From contig JBOGFI010000186.1 of the NCBI GenBank assembly GCA_050743365.1, positions 1 to 26,575 of the forward strand: DNA of 26,575 nucleotides. Direction: 5' to 3'. This DNA comes from JBOGFI01 sp050743365. Lineage in GTDB: Bacteria > Actinomycetota > Acidimicrobiia > IMCC26256 > JACDBD01. Made by a program: the position numbers and the translations under genes. Below the pieces are notes generated by a model, which saw only the letters and a program-made list of their open reading frames with translations, made no database searches and was not told the DNA's origin. Shown piece after piece: positions 1 through 7,343 of the stretch; the stretch's first letter is position 1, and the number at the start of each line of letters is the position of its first letter.

Positions 1-173
1 TCCTGGTGATCGCGCACCGCCTGTCGACCGTGCGTCACGCCGACCGGGTCGTGGTCATGGAGCACGGGCGCATCCTGGAGCAGGGGACCCACACCGACCT
101 GCTCACCGCCGGCGGCACCTACGCCCGATTTCACCGGCTGCAGGTCGAGGCGGGCTGGCACCGTGGACGGTGA
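1..173 (+). CDS. ABC transporter ATP-binding/permease protein, C-terminal end (partial)
   Basis: Only the last 56 residues are present; the gene enters from the left edge and ends at TGA 171-173. The visible part is the end of an ABC nucleotide-binding domain. It has the H-loop 'IAHRLSTV', followed by the usual 'ADRVVVMEHGRILEQGTH' strand and 'DLL...GGTYARFHRLQ' tail found in MsbA/LipA-type exporters, where membrane and ATPase domains share one chain. The half-transporter architecture cannot be checked here because the upstream part is missing. The next gene starts inside its last codons (11 bp overlap), so it is probably co-transcribed with the glycan-modifying genes downstream and may export their lipid-linked or oligosaccharide product (inference). 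Confidence 0.88.
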   Translation, partial: LVIAHRLSTVRHADRVVVMEHGRILEQGTHTDLLTAGGTYARFHRLQVEAGWHRGR

Positions 174-750
174 TCGCAGGGTCCAGCCCACCAGCCCGGA
201 CGGCGTCTGGGCGCTCGATCAGCTCCCGCCCAACGTCCGGCTGGGCCGCCTCAGCGTGGTGAGCGGCGCGCGGGCCTTCGCCCGGTTCTTCGCCGAAAAC
301 GATGCTGGTCTGACGATCGGCGACCGCAGCACCATCGACGGCTCGCAGTTCGCCGTCGGTCCCGCCGGGCGGCTCACGATCGGTTCCGACTGCTACTTCT
401 CGGCCGCGGTCCTGCTATGCGAGCAGGAGATCCGGATCGGCGACGCGGTCATGGTGGGCTGGAACGCGACAATCGCTGACTGCGACTTCCATCCGCTCGC
501 CCCGGAGATGCGCCGCCTCGACGCGGTCGCGTGCTCCCCGCTGGGCGATCGGCGGGCCCGTCCGCCCGTCGCCACGCTGCCGGTGATCATCGAAGACGAC
601 GCCTGGATCGGCCCGAACGCTACGGTCCTGCAAGGTGTCCGCATCGGCGCCGCCGCATTCCTCGAGCCGGGCTCCGTCGTCACCCGGGATGTCCCGCCCC
701 GGACGAGAGTGCTCGGCAACCCGGCTCGTGTTGTCGGTGAGATCCGGTGA
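163..750 (+). CDS. Hexapeptide-repeat (left-handed beta-helix) acyltransferase
   Basis: A 195-residue protein starting at GTG 163 inside the end of the ABC transporter gene. Hexapeptide [LIV]-G-x4 rungs run from about residue 50 to 100 ('LTIGDRSTI', 'LTIGSDCYF', 'IRIGDAVMVGW') and again from about 145 to 190 ('VIIEDDAWIGPNATVLQGVRI'). It ends with the 'RVLGNPARVV' signature of the maltose/galactoside/xenobiotic acetyltransferase superfamily. 'DCDFHPL' carries His110 in the loop that holds the catalytic base in this family, so it should be active. The family transfers acetyl or other acyl groups from acyl-CoA to sugar hydroxyl or amino groups. The context (ABC exporter, three glycosyltransferases) suggests decoration of a surface glycan. 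The acceptor is unknown. Confidence 0.85.
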   Translation: MDGDRRVQPTSPDGVWALDQLPPNVRLGRLSVVSGARAFARFFAENDAGLTIGDRSTIDGSQFAVGPAGRLTIGSDCYFSAAVLLCEQEIRIGDAVMVGWNATIADCDFHPLAPEMRRLDAVACSPLGDRRARPPVATLPVIIEDDAWIGPNATVLQGVRIGAAAFLEPGSVVTRDVPPRTRVLGNPARVVGEIR

Positions 751-1355
751 CCCTGCACCGGGAGGCCGAACGGCGACTGCCGGGAGACTGGTACCCCGGC
801 GTTATCCCCACCAACGTGGTGTGCGACGAGTCCACGTACGTGGAGACGACGTCCTGTTTCCGCTGCTACCGCAGCCGGGCGGCGGTGGGCCTGCGGCTCG
901 GCCGGGGAGCGAGTGTCTACAACGGCACGACGTTCGACCTCGGGCCCGAGGCGGTCGTCCTGGTGGGCGACTTCGCGATGCTCACCGTGGTGCAGATCAT
1001 CGCCGACGGCCTGGTGTCGGTCGGGGACCACGCGCTCGTCTCCTGGGGCGTGGTGCTCATGGACACATATCGCGTCCCGGTGGACCCCGTCCGGCGGCGG
1101 TCGCTGCTACGCGGGGTCGCCGAGTTGCCCGACCGCCAACCGCGCGGCGGGCCGCAGCCGCGGCCGATCGCGATCGGGCCGAACAGTTGGATTGGCTTCG
1201 GGAGCTGCATCCTGCCCGGTGTCACGATCGGTGAGGGCGCCGTAGTCGGCGCCCGCTCGGTAGTCACCACGGACGTGGAGCCCTTCGCCCTGGTTGCCGG
1301 GAACCCCGCCCGCTTCGTCCGCCGGCTCGAGTCGCCTGGCAGGCGTCGTGGCTGA
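747..1355 (+). CDS. Second hexapeptide-repeat acyltransferase homologue lacking the usual His
   Basis: A 202-residue protein starting at GTG 747 with a GTGA overlap onto the preceding stop, so it is translationally coupled. It has the same architecture as its neighbour: beta-helix rungs at about 48-105 and 150-190, with 'IAIGPNSWIGFGSCILPGVTIGEGAVVGARSVV' spanning the second block, and a 'VAGNPARFVRRLE' tail. At the loop where the upstream paralogue has 'DCDFHPL' this one reads 'MDTYRVPV', putting Arg109 where His110 sits. Hexapeptide acyltransferases generally need that His, so this protein may use another base, bind a different donor, or be a non-catalytic partner forming mixed trimers with its neighbour (inference). 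The N-terminal region has Cys26, Cys37 and Cys40, which the first copy lacks. Confidence 0.82.
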   Translation: MTLHREAERRLPGDWYPGVIPTNVVCDESTYVETTSCFRCYRSRAAVGLRLGRGASVYNGTTFDLGPEAVVLVGDFAMLTVVQIIADGLVSVGDHALVSWGVVLMDTYRVPVDPVRRRSLLRGVAELPDRQPRGGPQPRPIAIGPNSWIGFGSCILPGVTIGEGAVVGARSVVTTDVEPFALVAGNPARFVRRLESPGRRRG

Positions 1356-2514
1356 CCCAACCCACGGTCGCGTCGTCGTGACCGGAATGCTCTTCGGGTA
1401 CCCGCTCGCCGGGATCGTCTACCAGATCCTTCACTACCTGATCGGGCTGCGCCGACTCGGCTACGACCCCTACTACATCGAGGACTCGTCGCGCTGGGTC
1501 TTCGACGTGCAGACGCGTGAGATCACAGACGACGTGGCAGGCAACGTAGCGACTGTCGCGCCGGTCCTGGCCCGTCACGGGTTCCCCGGTCAGTGGGCAT
1601 GCCGCAACATCCGCTCGGGGGCGTGGCACGGTCTCGGCGATGTCGCCGTCCGGGAGCTGTATCGGAGCGCCGATGCGCTCCTGAACATCTCCGGTGCCCA
1701 GGAGATCACGGACGAGCACCGAGCCCTCCCACGTCGCATCTATGTGGAGACCGACCCATTCTCCTACCAGGTCGACGTCGCAACCGGCTTCCGGCGGACC
1801 GTCGCCCTGCTGGCCGCGCACGACACGCACTTCACGTTCGGCGAGAACATCGGTGCCTCCGACTGCTCGGTGCCCGTCGCGCGATTCGACTGGCGTCCGA
1901 CGCGTCAACCGGTCGTCCGAGAGCTGTGGTCCGGCCCACGTTCCGGTCGCGGTGCCTCGTACACGACGATCACGACCTGGCGCAGCGACAACAAGGACCG
2001 GGTGTGGGACGGCGAGACCTACTACTGGACCAAGGGCCGCGAGTTCCTCCGCTTCGCGGAACTCCCCCGGCGGCACCGGGCCAGCTTCGAGCTCGCGGTC
2101 GACGAGCACGAGGACGCGCGAAAAGCGCTCGATGGTCGCGGTTGGCGGGTGACCAGCGCCCGGGCATTGACGGCCGACCCGGACCGCTACCGCTCCTACA
2201 TCCAGCGCTCGCGCGGCGAGTTCACGGTCGCTCGTGACCAGTACGTTCGTCCGCGCACCGGGTGGTTCAGCGACCGGAGCGCCTGCTACCTCGCCGCTGG
2301 CGTTCCCGTGGTCACCGAAGACACCGGGTTCGGCAAGGTGCTGCCGACGGGCAAGGGGCTGTACGCGTTCACAACCCTGGACGATGCCCTCGCTGCCATC
2401 GACGCGATCGAGGCAGACCCCGAAGGTAACCGACGCGCTGCCAGCGAGATCGCCGCCGAGTACTTCGCAGCCGAGCGGGTCGTGGGGAACATGATGGCCC
2501 GGGCCGGGCTTTGA
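1348..2514 (+). CDS. GT1/CgeB-like glycosyltransferase, tandem copy 1
   Basis: About 388 residues from GTG 1348, which overlaps the previous stop by 8 bp. A TTG lies further upstream at 1294, but homology with the next gene begins only at 'GRVVVTG', so the GTG is preferred. The N-terminal half looks like a Rossmann domain ('GRVVVTGMLFGYPLAGIVYQ'). The C-terminal half has the block 'SRGEFTVARDQYV...GWFSDRSACYLAAGVPVV.EDTGF', the pattern of the CgeB-like glycosyltransferase family 1 domain that binds the nucleotide-sugar donor. No signal peptide, so cytoplasmic. It is the first of two homologous genes in tandem, between acyltransferases and a GT2, so glycan assembly is likely. Donor and acceptor cannot be told from sequence. 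Confidence 0.75.
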   Translation: MADPTHGRVVVTGMLFGYPLAGIVYQILHYLIGLRRLGYDPYYIEDSSRWVFDVQTREITDDVAGNVATVAPVLARHGFPGQWACRNIRSGAWHGLGDVAVRELYRSADALLNISGAQEITDEHRALPRRIYVETDPFSYQVDVATGFRRTVALLAAHDTHFTFGENIGASDCSVPVARFDWRPTRQPVVRELWSGPRSGRGASYTTITTWRSDNKDRVWDGETYYWTKGREFLRFAELPRRHRASFELAVDEHEDARKALDGRGWRVTSARALTADPDRYRSYIQRSRGEFTVARDQYVRPRTGWFSDRSACYLAAGVPVVTEDTGFGKVLPTGKGLYAFTTLDDALAAIDAIEADPEGNRRAASEIAAEYFAAERVVGNMMARAGL

Positions 2515-2515
2515 G

Positions 2516-3682
2516 ATGGCGAGGGTCGTCGTCTGCGGCTACGCGATCCGCCACCCGCTCGTCGGCCAGATCTTCACTTGCCTCCACTACGTCTTCGGGC
2601 TGCGGCAGCTCGGGCACGACGTGGTGTACGTCGAGGAGAGCGGCTGGCCCGGATCATGCTACGACCCGGTCGCGCGGACCTACAGTGACGACCCCGGCGC
2701 CGGACTGGACGTTCTGCGAACGCTGCTCACCGGTATCGGGCTCGACGTCCCTGTGTGGTACGTCGACCGCAGTGGCGAGCGGACCACACAGGGCGGAGAG
2801 GAGGACCTCCGCGACGTCCTGCGCTCCGCCGACCTGCTGCTCAACCTCGGCGGTGTCTGCTGGCTTCCCGAGTTCCGCCTTTGCCCTCGCCGGGCGCTCG
2901 TCGATATGGACCCCGTCTTCACCCAGCACGGCGGGTTCGGTTACCCGATCCTCGCAGACCATGACGTGCTGTTCACCTATGCCGCCAACATCGCGCGCCG
3001 GGGATGCTCGGTGCCGACGCTCGGGCTCGCCTGGTGGCCGACGCTCCCCCCGGTGGCGCCCGAGCTGTGGTCTGCGGCCTGCCCTGAGTCCGATGCTGCC
3101 GCTCCCTTCACGACGGTCGCGAACTGGACGGCCTACGGCGCCATGACCGTCGACGGTCGTACGTACGGGCAGAAGGACCAGGAGTTCCTTCGGCTGGGCG
3201 ACCTTCCGCTGCGGGCGCCCCGGCGGCTGGAGCTCGCGCTGAGCGGCACGGACGGTGTAGCGCGCGAAGAGCTCCAGTGCCGCGGCTGGTCACTCCGTGA
3301 CGGCCACGCGGTCAGTGCCGACGCAGAAGCGTACCGGGATTACCTCGCCTGCTCGCGGGGCGAGTTCAGCGTCGCCAAGCACGCCTACGTCACCACCCGC
3401 AGCGGCTGGTTCAGCGATCGCAGCGTCTGCTACCTGGCGACGGGGCGACCGGTCGTCTTGCAAGACACCGGGTTCACCGACTGGCTCGACGCCGAGCACG
3501 GCGTCCTCGCTTTCGCAACGCCAGGCGAGGCGCTGGCACGTCTGCAAGAGGTCGAAGAGTGTTACGAGCGACACCGGTTGGCGGCGAGGCAGATCGCCGA
3601 GGAGACCTTCGGCTACCGCGTCGTCCTCCCTAGGCTGCTCGAGGTGGCGCTCGGGCGCCCCGGAGCAAGGTCGAGCGCGTAG
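2516..3682 (+). CDS. GT1/CgeB-like glycosyltransferase, tandem copy 2
   Basis: 388 residues from ATG 2516, one base after the stop of copy 1 and with no clear ribosome binding site, so probably translated by coupling. It aligns with copy 1 over almost its full length: 'RVVVCGYAIRHPLVGQIF', 'LRSADLLLNLGG', 'GCSVPTLGLAWWPT', 'GQKDQEFLRLGDLPLR' and the C-terminal 'SRGEFSVAKHAYV...GWFSDRSVCYLATGRPVV' block. The middle of the protein has diverged more than the C-terminal donor-binding block, which fits two transferases with a shared donor fold and different acceptors (inference). The last 70 bp overlap the convergent GT2 gene on the other strand. Confidence 0.75.
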   Translation: MARVVVCGYAIRHPLVGQIFTCLHYVFGLRQLGHDVVYVEESGWPGSCYDPVARTYSDDPGAGLDVLRTLLTGIGLDVPVWYVDRSGERTTQGGEEDLRDVLRSADLLLNLGGVCWLPEFRLCPRRALVDMDPVFTQHGGFGYPILADHDVLFTYAANIARRGCSVPTLGLAWWPTLPPVAPELWSAACPESDAAAPFTTVANWTAYGAMTVDGRTYGQKDQEFLRLGDLPLRAPRRLELALSGTDGVAREELQCRGWSLRDGHAVSADAEAYRDYLACSRGEFSVAKHAYVTTRSGWFSDRSVCYLATGRPVVLQDTGFTDWLDAEHGVLAFATPGEALARLQEVEECYERHRLAARQIAEETFGYRVVLPRLLEVALGRPGARSSA

Positions 3683-4941
3683 ACGACCACCAGGTCGCTC
3701 TCCAGTACGCGCCGGGCGCTCGCGTCGAGATGGGCGCGCAGGCCGTCGTAGTGCTCGAGGTACCAGAACGCGGGCCACGCCACGACCAGGGTCGCCGCTC
3801 CATCTGCGCGGAGGCGTTCCAGCTCGCGAATCGCGGTCGCGTCGTCGGGAGGCGGTCCGTCATAGCGGCCATCGTGCTCCAGGAAGGGCAGGGCCCGCCG
3901 CCCTGCCACTTCACTAATTGCGAGCGCGGCGTCGTCGATCAGGACGATCGGGGAGTCAGCCCTCGCCACTGCATCGATCTCGTCGACGGCGCGCCGCACC
4001 CGCTGCTGCCAGCGCCGCTGGTCGAGCCATTCGGCTGCTCGACGGATCGACGCACCAGCACCCGGAGCGCTTCCCGCCGCCACCACGAGATCGGCGCCCA
4101 GACTCGACCGGTGCCGCCGCGTCCAGCCGAGGAGCTCGCGGTAGCAGGCCATCCGCTCTCGGCGATCGAGTGGCGCTCGGCGGGCACCCCTCGCGTACTC
4201 CGCGAGGAGGCGCCAGTGGGGGTACGCAATGTGGCCGGCACGGCCGGGGTCGTACCACACGATTGCTTCGTGGGGGTCCCGGAAGTCATGGGCGCGCACC
4301 GAGCGACCGGCGTGCTCGCGGTGGCAGAACAGGGCCTCTGGTACCTGGCGGAACTCTCCATGCAGCGCCAGCTCCGCGAGCAGCGGCATGTCGTGGCTCG
4401 GGTACGGACCGAGAAGGGCGGTGCGGGCCAGAACATCCCGCCGGATCAAGCCCCACACGAGGTGTGTCTCGAACGGTTCGAGGAACTGCCGGTACCGCGC
4501 GTGGGGAGCCGGCGCCGTGCCCAGATCGGGCTCGTGGCCCCATTGCTTGATCACATCGCTGTTGCGGTCGATCGTGAGCGTCTGCGTGAAGCAGAGGACC
4601 ACTTCCGGCTCACGGTCGAGGACTTCCACGCACCGCCGGAGAAATTCGGGTCGGCAGACGTCGTCGTGGGCGGCCCACTTGAAGTATTCGCCGGTCGCCA
4701 GCTCGAACACCCGGGAGTAGTTCCAGGACGCGCCGCGGTTCTTGGGGCTACGCGTGTAGGTGACGCGCCGGTCCTGGCGAGCCAGTTCACGGCAGATGCC
4801 CTCCGTGGCATCGCCCGACCCGTTGTCGGAAACGATGAGCTCGAAGTCCGTGAACGTCTGGCCGAGCAGTGCCGCGATCGCCGCGCGAACGTAATCCTCG
4901 CCGTTGAAGACGGGAAGGCCCACGCTGACTCTCGGGCTCAC
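3613..4941 (-). CDS. Family 2 glycosyltransferase with C-terminal glycan-associated domain
   Basis: 442 residues from GTG 4941 on the minus strand. Residues 3-120 are a GT-A fold: 'VSVGLPVFNGEDYVRAAIAA' at the N-terminus, 'SDNGSGDAT' (38-46), and the metal-binding DxD-like 'AAHDDV' (Asp93, Asp94). Residues 150-215 continue the GT2 module with 'GPYPSHDMPLLAELALHG'. A separate C-terminal segment (about 330-425) has 'PIVLIDDAAL', 'AIRELERLRADGA' and 'AFWYLEHYDGLRAHL'. I recognise this pattern as a module that recurs fused to glycosyltransferases and methyltransferases of glycan clusters, function not established. A TACGCT hexamer 10 nt before the start may be a leaderless promoter. The 3' end runs 70 bp into the convergent gene. 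Confidence 0.82.
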   Translation of the reverse strand: MSPRVSVGLPVFNGEDYVRAAIAALLGQTFTDFELIVSDNGSGDATEGICRELARQDRRVTYTRSPKNRGASWNYSRVFELATGEYFKWAAHDDVCRPEFLRRCVEVLDREPEVVLCFTQTLTIDRNSDVIKQWGHEPDLGTAPAPHARYRQFLEPFETHLVWGLIRRDVLARTALLGPYPSHDMPLLAELALHGEFRQVPEALFCHREHAGRSVRAHDFRDPHEAIVWYDPGRAGHIAYPHWRLLAEYARGARRAPLDRRERMACYRELLGWTRRHRSSLGADLVVAAGSAPGAGASIRRAAEWLDQRRWQQRVRRAVDEIDAVARADSPIVLIDDAALAISEVAGRRALPFLEHDGRYDGPPPDDATAIRELERLRADGAATLVVAWPAFWYLEHYDGLRAHLDASARRVLESDLVVVYALDLAPGRPSATSSSLGRTTR

Positions 4942-5233
4942 TGTCGGTGGCAGCGTAGTTGGGGAGTGGATGGTGGAGAAGAGCTTCTCACCCCAGGAGA
5001 CAGCTGCCTGCAGTGGTGTTTATCATTTCGCTGGTCAAGGGCCAGTGTCCCGTCGATGGGGGGCGATACGAGCGGGATGTGACCGAGGAGAGCTCCGCGC
5101 CGAAATGGTTAGGGTGGCGTGACGTACCCCGGGTGGTGCTCCACCGGCCGCACCTGCGCAAGACGGCCATCATCGCCCTCGTTGTCGATGGGCGTGCTGC
5201 CCGTGAGTCGCCGGGCATCGCAGGGAGTTGGCC
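4942..5233. other. Non-coding stretch between divergent genes, possible gene debris
   Basis: 292 bp with no convincing intact gene. It must hold the promoter for the minus-strand GT2. One plus-strand frame at about 5124-5190 reads 'RVVLHRPHLRKTAIIALVV' and then loses any protein-like character. This resembles the first helix of a small membrane protein of the NrtS kind, cut off after the helix. That resemblance is weak and rests on a short match. AT-richer bases around 5015-5035 stand out from the surroundings but match no motif I can name. Confidence 0.3.
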
Positions 5234-5563
5234 GTGAGCGCTCCACGCACCCATTACGCCAAGAGCGGCGACCTCGACATCGCCTATCAGGTCGTCGGGG
5301 ATGGGCCCCTCGACCTGTTGGTGGTGCCGCCCGGCTTCTCGGTGATGGAGCCGTCCTGGGAGTGGCCCGCGCTTGGTGACTTCTGGCGGCGCCTGGCCCG
5401 GTTCAGCCGGCTGATTCTCCTCGACAAGCGCGGTACTGGCCTCTCCGATCGCGTCACCGACGTGCCGACGCTCGAGGAACGGATGGATGACCTCCGGGCG
5501 GTCACTCGTCCGGTGACTTTGGCATCGCGGCTCAGCTTGTCAGAGGAGAGACATCCGGCGTGA
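5234..5563 (+). pseudogene. Truncated alpha/beta hydrolase (adenylate-cyclase-associated type)
   Basis: GTG 5234 is preceded by AGGGAG at good spacing, so the 5' end is intact. The first ~93 residues match the N-terminus of an alpha/beta hydrolase subfamily common in actinobacteria and often fused to class III adenylate cyclase or LuxR domains: 'HYAKSGDLDIAYQVVGDGPL', 'FWRRLARFSRLILLDKRGTG', 'LSDRVTDVPTLEERMDDLRA'. The intact family continues past this point into the nucleophile elbow (GxSxG) and cap. Here homology stops at about 5500, and 18 unrelated residues follow before the stop. The catalytic Ser, acid and His are therefore missing, and no downstream frame resumes the domain. It is best read as a 3'-deleted remnant. 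Confidence 0.75.
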
Positions 5564-5696
5564 GCACGGGCTTGTCGATCGTAAGGGTCACGTCCCTGCC
5601 ACCCTTCCGTTGAGCTCGTTCCCACCACCGGTTCGACCGGCGCCACCCACCCCGCCCTCGACGTCGTCTGACGGGGTTGCTGTCACACCCCGTTGG

Positions 5697-5702
5697 TACC
5701 GT
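5697..5702 (+). promoter_or_regulatory. Candidate leaderless -10 element (TACCGT)
   Basis: TACCGT fits the actinobacterial -10 consensus TANNNT and ends 7 nt before ATG 5710, so transcription would begin at or next to the start codon. No Shine-Dalgarno sequence lies in the gap, which supports leaderless expression. No clear -35 was found. Confidence 0.45.
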
Positions 5703-5709
5703 CAGCGAC

Positions 5710-6213
5710 ATGGCGGATGCGATGCAAATCGTTGCGGCGGCAGCAGCGCCCATCGCTGGCCTCGCCGGGGTGTGGATCGGAAGCCACTTTCGTGCACAGC
5801 GAGACGAGCACAACTGGCGACGCGACAAGCTGCTCGCCGCCTATGAGGAGTTTGCCAACGGTGCCCGGTCGTTTCTCGGGCGGGCGGCGAGCGCATGGGA
5901 TCAGTGTCAAGGCGGCGATGAGACAACTCTCGAGAACTCTCCGCCGGAGTCGGAGGCGCGTTCGAGCGGAGTGCCGGACTTCGACACTCTGGCCATCCGC
6001 ATCCAGCTTCTTGCCAGTGACAGCGTGTACCTCGCCGCCCGGGCGTTGCAGGAAGTCCTGGATAACGAAGTTGTCTTCGCGCTGGAGTCGACCGATCCCC
6101 TCTGCGAGGGCCTCGGCGGAGCACTTGAACGAGCCGAGAAGCTCTATCACGAGTTCATCAGTGCGGCGATCACGGACCTCGGCACGAGAACAGACGACGA
6201 GACCTTCGAATAA
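5710..6213 (+). CDS. Hypothetical protein with N-terminal membrane segment
   Basis: 167 residues from ATG 5710; an upstream TTG at 5677 is less likely because the -10-like element and codon use favour the ATG. Residues 6-24 form one hydrophobic segment ('IVAAAAAPIAGLAGVWIGS'). Next comes a basic, aromatic stretch 'HFRAQRDEHNWRRDKLLAAY' and then a mainly helical acidic region. This is the layout of many small actinobacterial proteins with one anchor and a cytoplasmic helical domain, often annotated only as hypothetical. No catalytic motif is visible. Its neighbours are a pseudogene upstream and a convergent protease downstream, so context gives no function. Confidence 0.6.
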   Translation: MADAMQIVAAAAAPIAGLAGVWIGSHFRAQRDEHNWRRDKLLAAYEEFANGARSFLGRAASAWDQCQGGDETTLENSPPESEARSSGVPDFDTLAIRIQLLASDSVYLAARALQEVLDNEVVFALESTDPLCEGLGGALERAEKLYHEFISAAITDLGTRTDDETFE

Positions 6214-6288
6214 GCGAAGGAGATCGCCAGTCTCCCGTCGGGTGAGCATTATCGGCGTGTCGTCCCAGTTCGACGGGTCGTGGCCATC

Positions 6289-6972
6289 TCACTCCATCCT
6301 CTGGACGACGAACGCGCTCGCGATCGCAAACGAGTTGGTCGCGGTGTGAAGGACGACTGGCGCCACCAGGCTGCCCGTTCGGAGCCGCAGCCAGCAGAAG
6401 ATCACGCCGCCGATTCCAGTCGCCACCACGGCGCCGCCGACGGCAGCCGCCCGCGCCGCGGGCCCGCCGCCGATGTCGTTGACGCGAAGCGCGCTAAGGG
6501 TCGGCAAGATGTGCCACAGGCCGAACAGCGCGGACGACGTTGCCACCGCCGTCACGGTCGAGGCCACCCGCATCAGCAGCGCGATTAGGACACCCCGGAA
6601 CGCGAGTTCCTCGAAGACGGCGGTGCCCAGCGGGATCCGGACTAGCCCTTGGTAGGCGAGCCCATGGCTGTCAAGGCCCGCGACCCGTTCGTCCTCGAAC
6701 AGCTCCCGGGTCGCAGGCAGCGCCGCCGCGATCACGAGCGCGACCGCCACCAGCAGGGCCAGGGCGGCGCCGACCACGAGGCCGCGAGGCGCGTCGGTGC
6801 GGCTGAGCCCGAGGTCGGCCGGCGACGCGCCCGACAGGAGCGCCAGCGCTACCAGCAGGACCCCCGTTGCCAGGTTGACCGGCACGTAGGACGCGTCGGG
6901 CAGGACCTCGTTGCCGACCATATTGTGCACGGCAAGGATTACCGTGGCGCCCACTACCCAGGCCATGCTCAT
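6289..6972 (-). CDS. CPBP-family intramembrane metalloprotease (CAAX-protease-like)
   Basis: 227 residues from ATG 6972. An upstream start in the same frame would add 27 charged residues before the first helix, and I do not favour it. All CPBP motifs are visible: 'FEELAFRG' (Glu121, Glu122, Arg126), 'FGLWH' (His154) and 'HTATNS' (His209, Asn213). These form the membrane-embedded zinc site of the Abi/CAAX prenyl protease-like family. Hydrophobic helices lie at about 4-20, 32-48, 64-86, 107-135, 141-160, 174-197 and 202-223. Bacterial members cleave membrane peptides, process bacteriocins or confer self-immunity. Which applies here is unknown, since no peptide precursor gene is visible nearby. 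Confidence 0.88.
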   Translation of the reverse strand: MSMAWVVGATVILAVHNMVGNEVLPDASYVPVNLATGVLLVALALLSGASPADLGLSRTDAPRGLVVGAALALLVAVALVIAAALPATRELFEDERVAGLDSHGLAYQGLVRIPLGTAVFEELAFRGVLIALLMRVASTVTAVATSSALFGLWHILPTLSALRVNDIGGGPAARAAAVGGAVVATGIGGVIFCWLRLRTGSLVAPVVLHTATNSFAIASAFVVQRME

Positions 6973-7062
6973 CGTCCCGCAGTCCCCACGATCTCGACTG
7001 CGTTCGTCATCTCGTCTAACGATGTCACGACCATCCGATCCTCGGCCGGGCAAACTGACGTC

Positions 7063-7240
7063 ATGGCCGACATTGCCGTGAGCGGGTAACCATCGACTCG
7101 GCTGAGCCCGAGAAGCTGGCGGCCTGGTAGGTCCGTGGGAGGAGGACTTCCCGCCCGAGCCGGGCTATCGCAACGTTGTCCTCCGTGATCCCGAGGGAAA
7201 CGAGTTCTGCGTCGGGGGACCGTCTCGCACAGGCCCGGGA
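7063..7240 (+). pseudogene. Decayed VOC/glyoxalase-family gene (frameshift, internal deletion)
   Basis: Three pieces of one VOC-family protein lie in order in three frames. ATG 7063 gives 'MADIAVSG' then a stop. One base off, at 7086, the frame reads 'VTIDSAEPEKLAAW', the typical opening strand and helix of actinobacterial VOC proteins, ending at TAG 7128. From 7136 a third frame reads 'WEEDFPPEPGYRN' and 'VVLRDPEGNEFCVG', the typical closing strand with the metal-binding Glu position. The roughly 80 residues normally between these parts are missing. This indicates a gene that lost its centre and gained at least one frameshift. The rest of 6973-7343 (7241-7343) is GC-rich with no supported gene apart from the leader of the next one. 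Confidence 0.7.
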
Positions 7241-7343
7241 GTGCCCTCACCAGGCGACGCGCGCCAACGCAGGGAGGGAGAAAGAGGAAGCAGGACCGGC
7301 CGCCCGGCGTGGGTTTGGGCGGCATCGGCAGGGGAGAGGCGGG

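Noticed and set aside
5124..5190. Possible NrtS-like helix fragment
   Set aside because: The match is about 19 residues of a simple hydrophobic pattern, too short to call a gene remnant.
5532..5828. Minus-strand frame ending 'RDVTLTIDKPVLTPDV'
   Set aside because: The tail looks protein-like for about 20 residues, but the rest is Arg-rich shadow and no family is recognisable; it may be debris from the same deletion that cut the hydrolase.
6219..6235. GGAGA/TCTCC inverted repeat in the gap between the hypothetical protein and the CPBP gene
   Set aside because: A 5-bp stem without a T-run is expected by chance in such DNA.
4942..7343. Possible genomic island because of gene debris and low density
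   Set aside because: No integrase, transposase, tRNA or flanking direct repeats were found, so decay alone explains what is seen.
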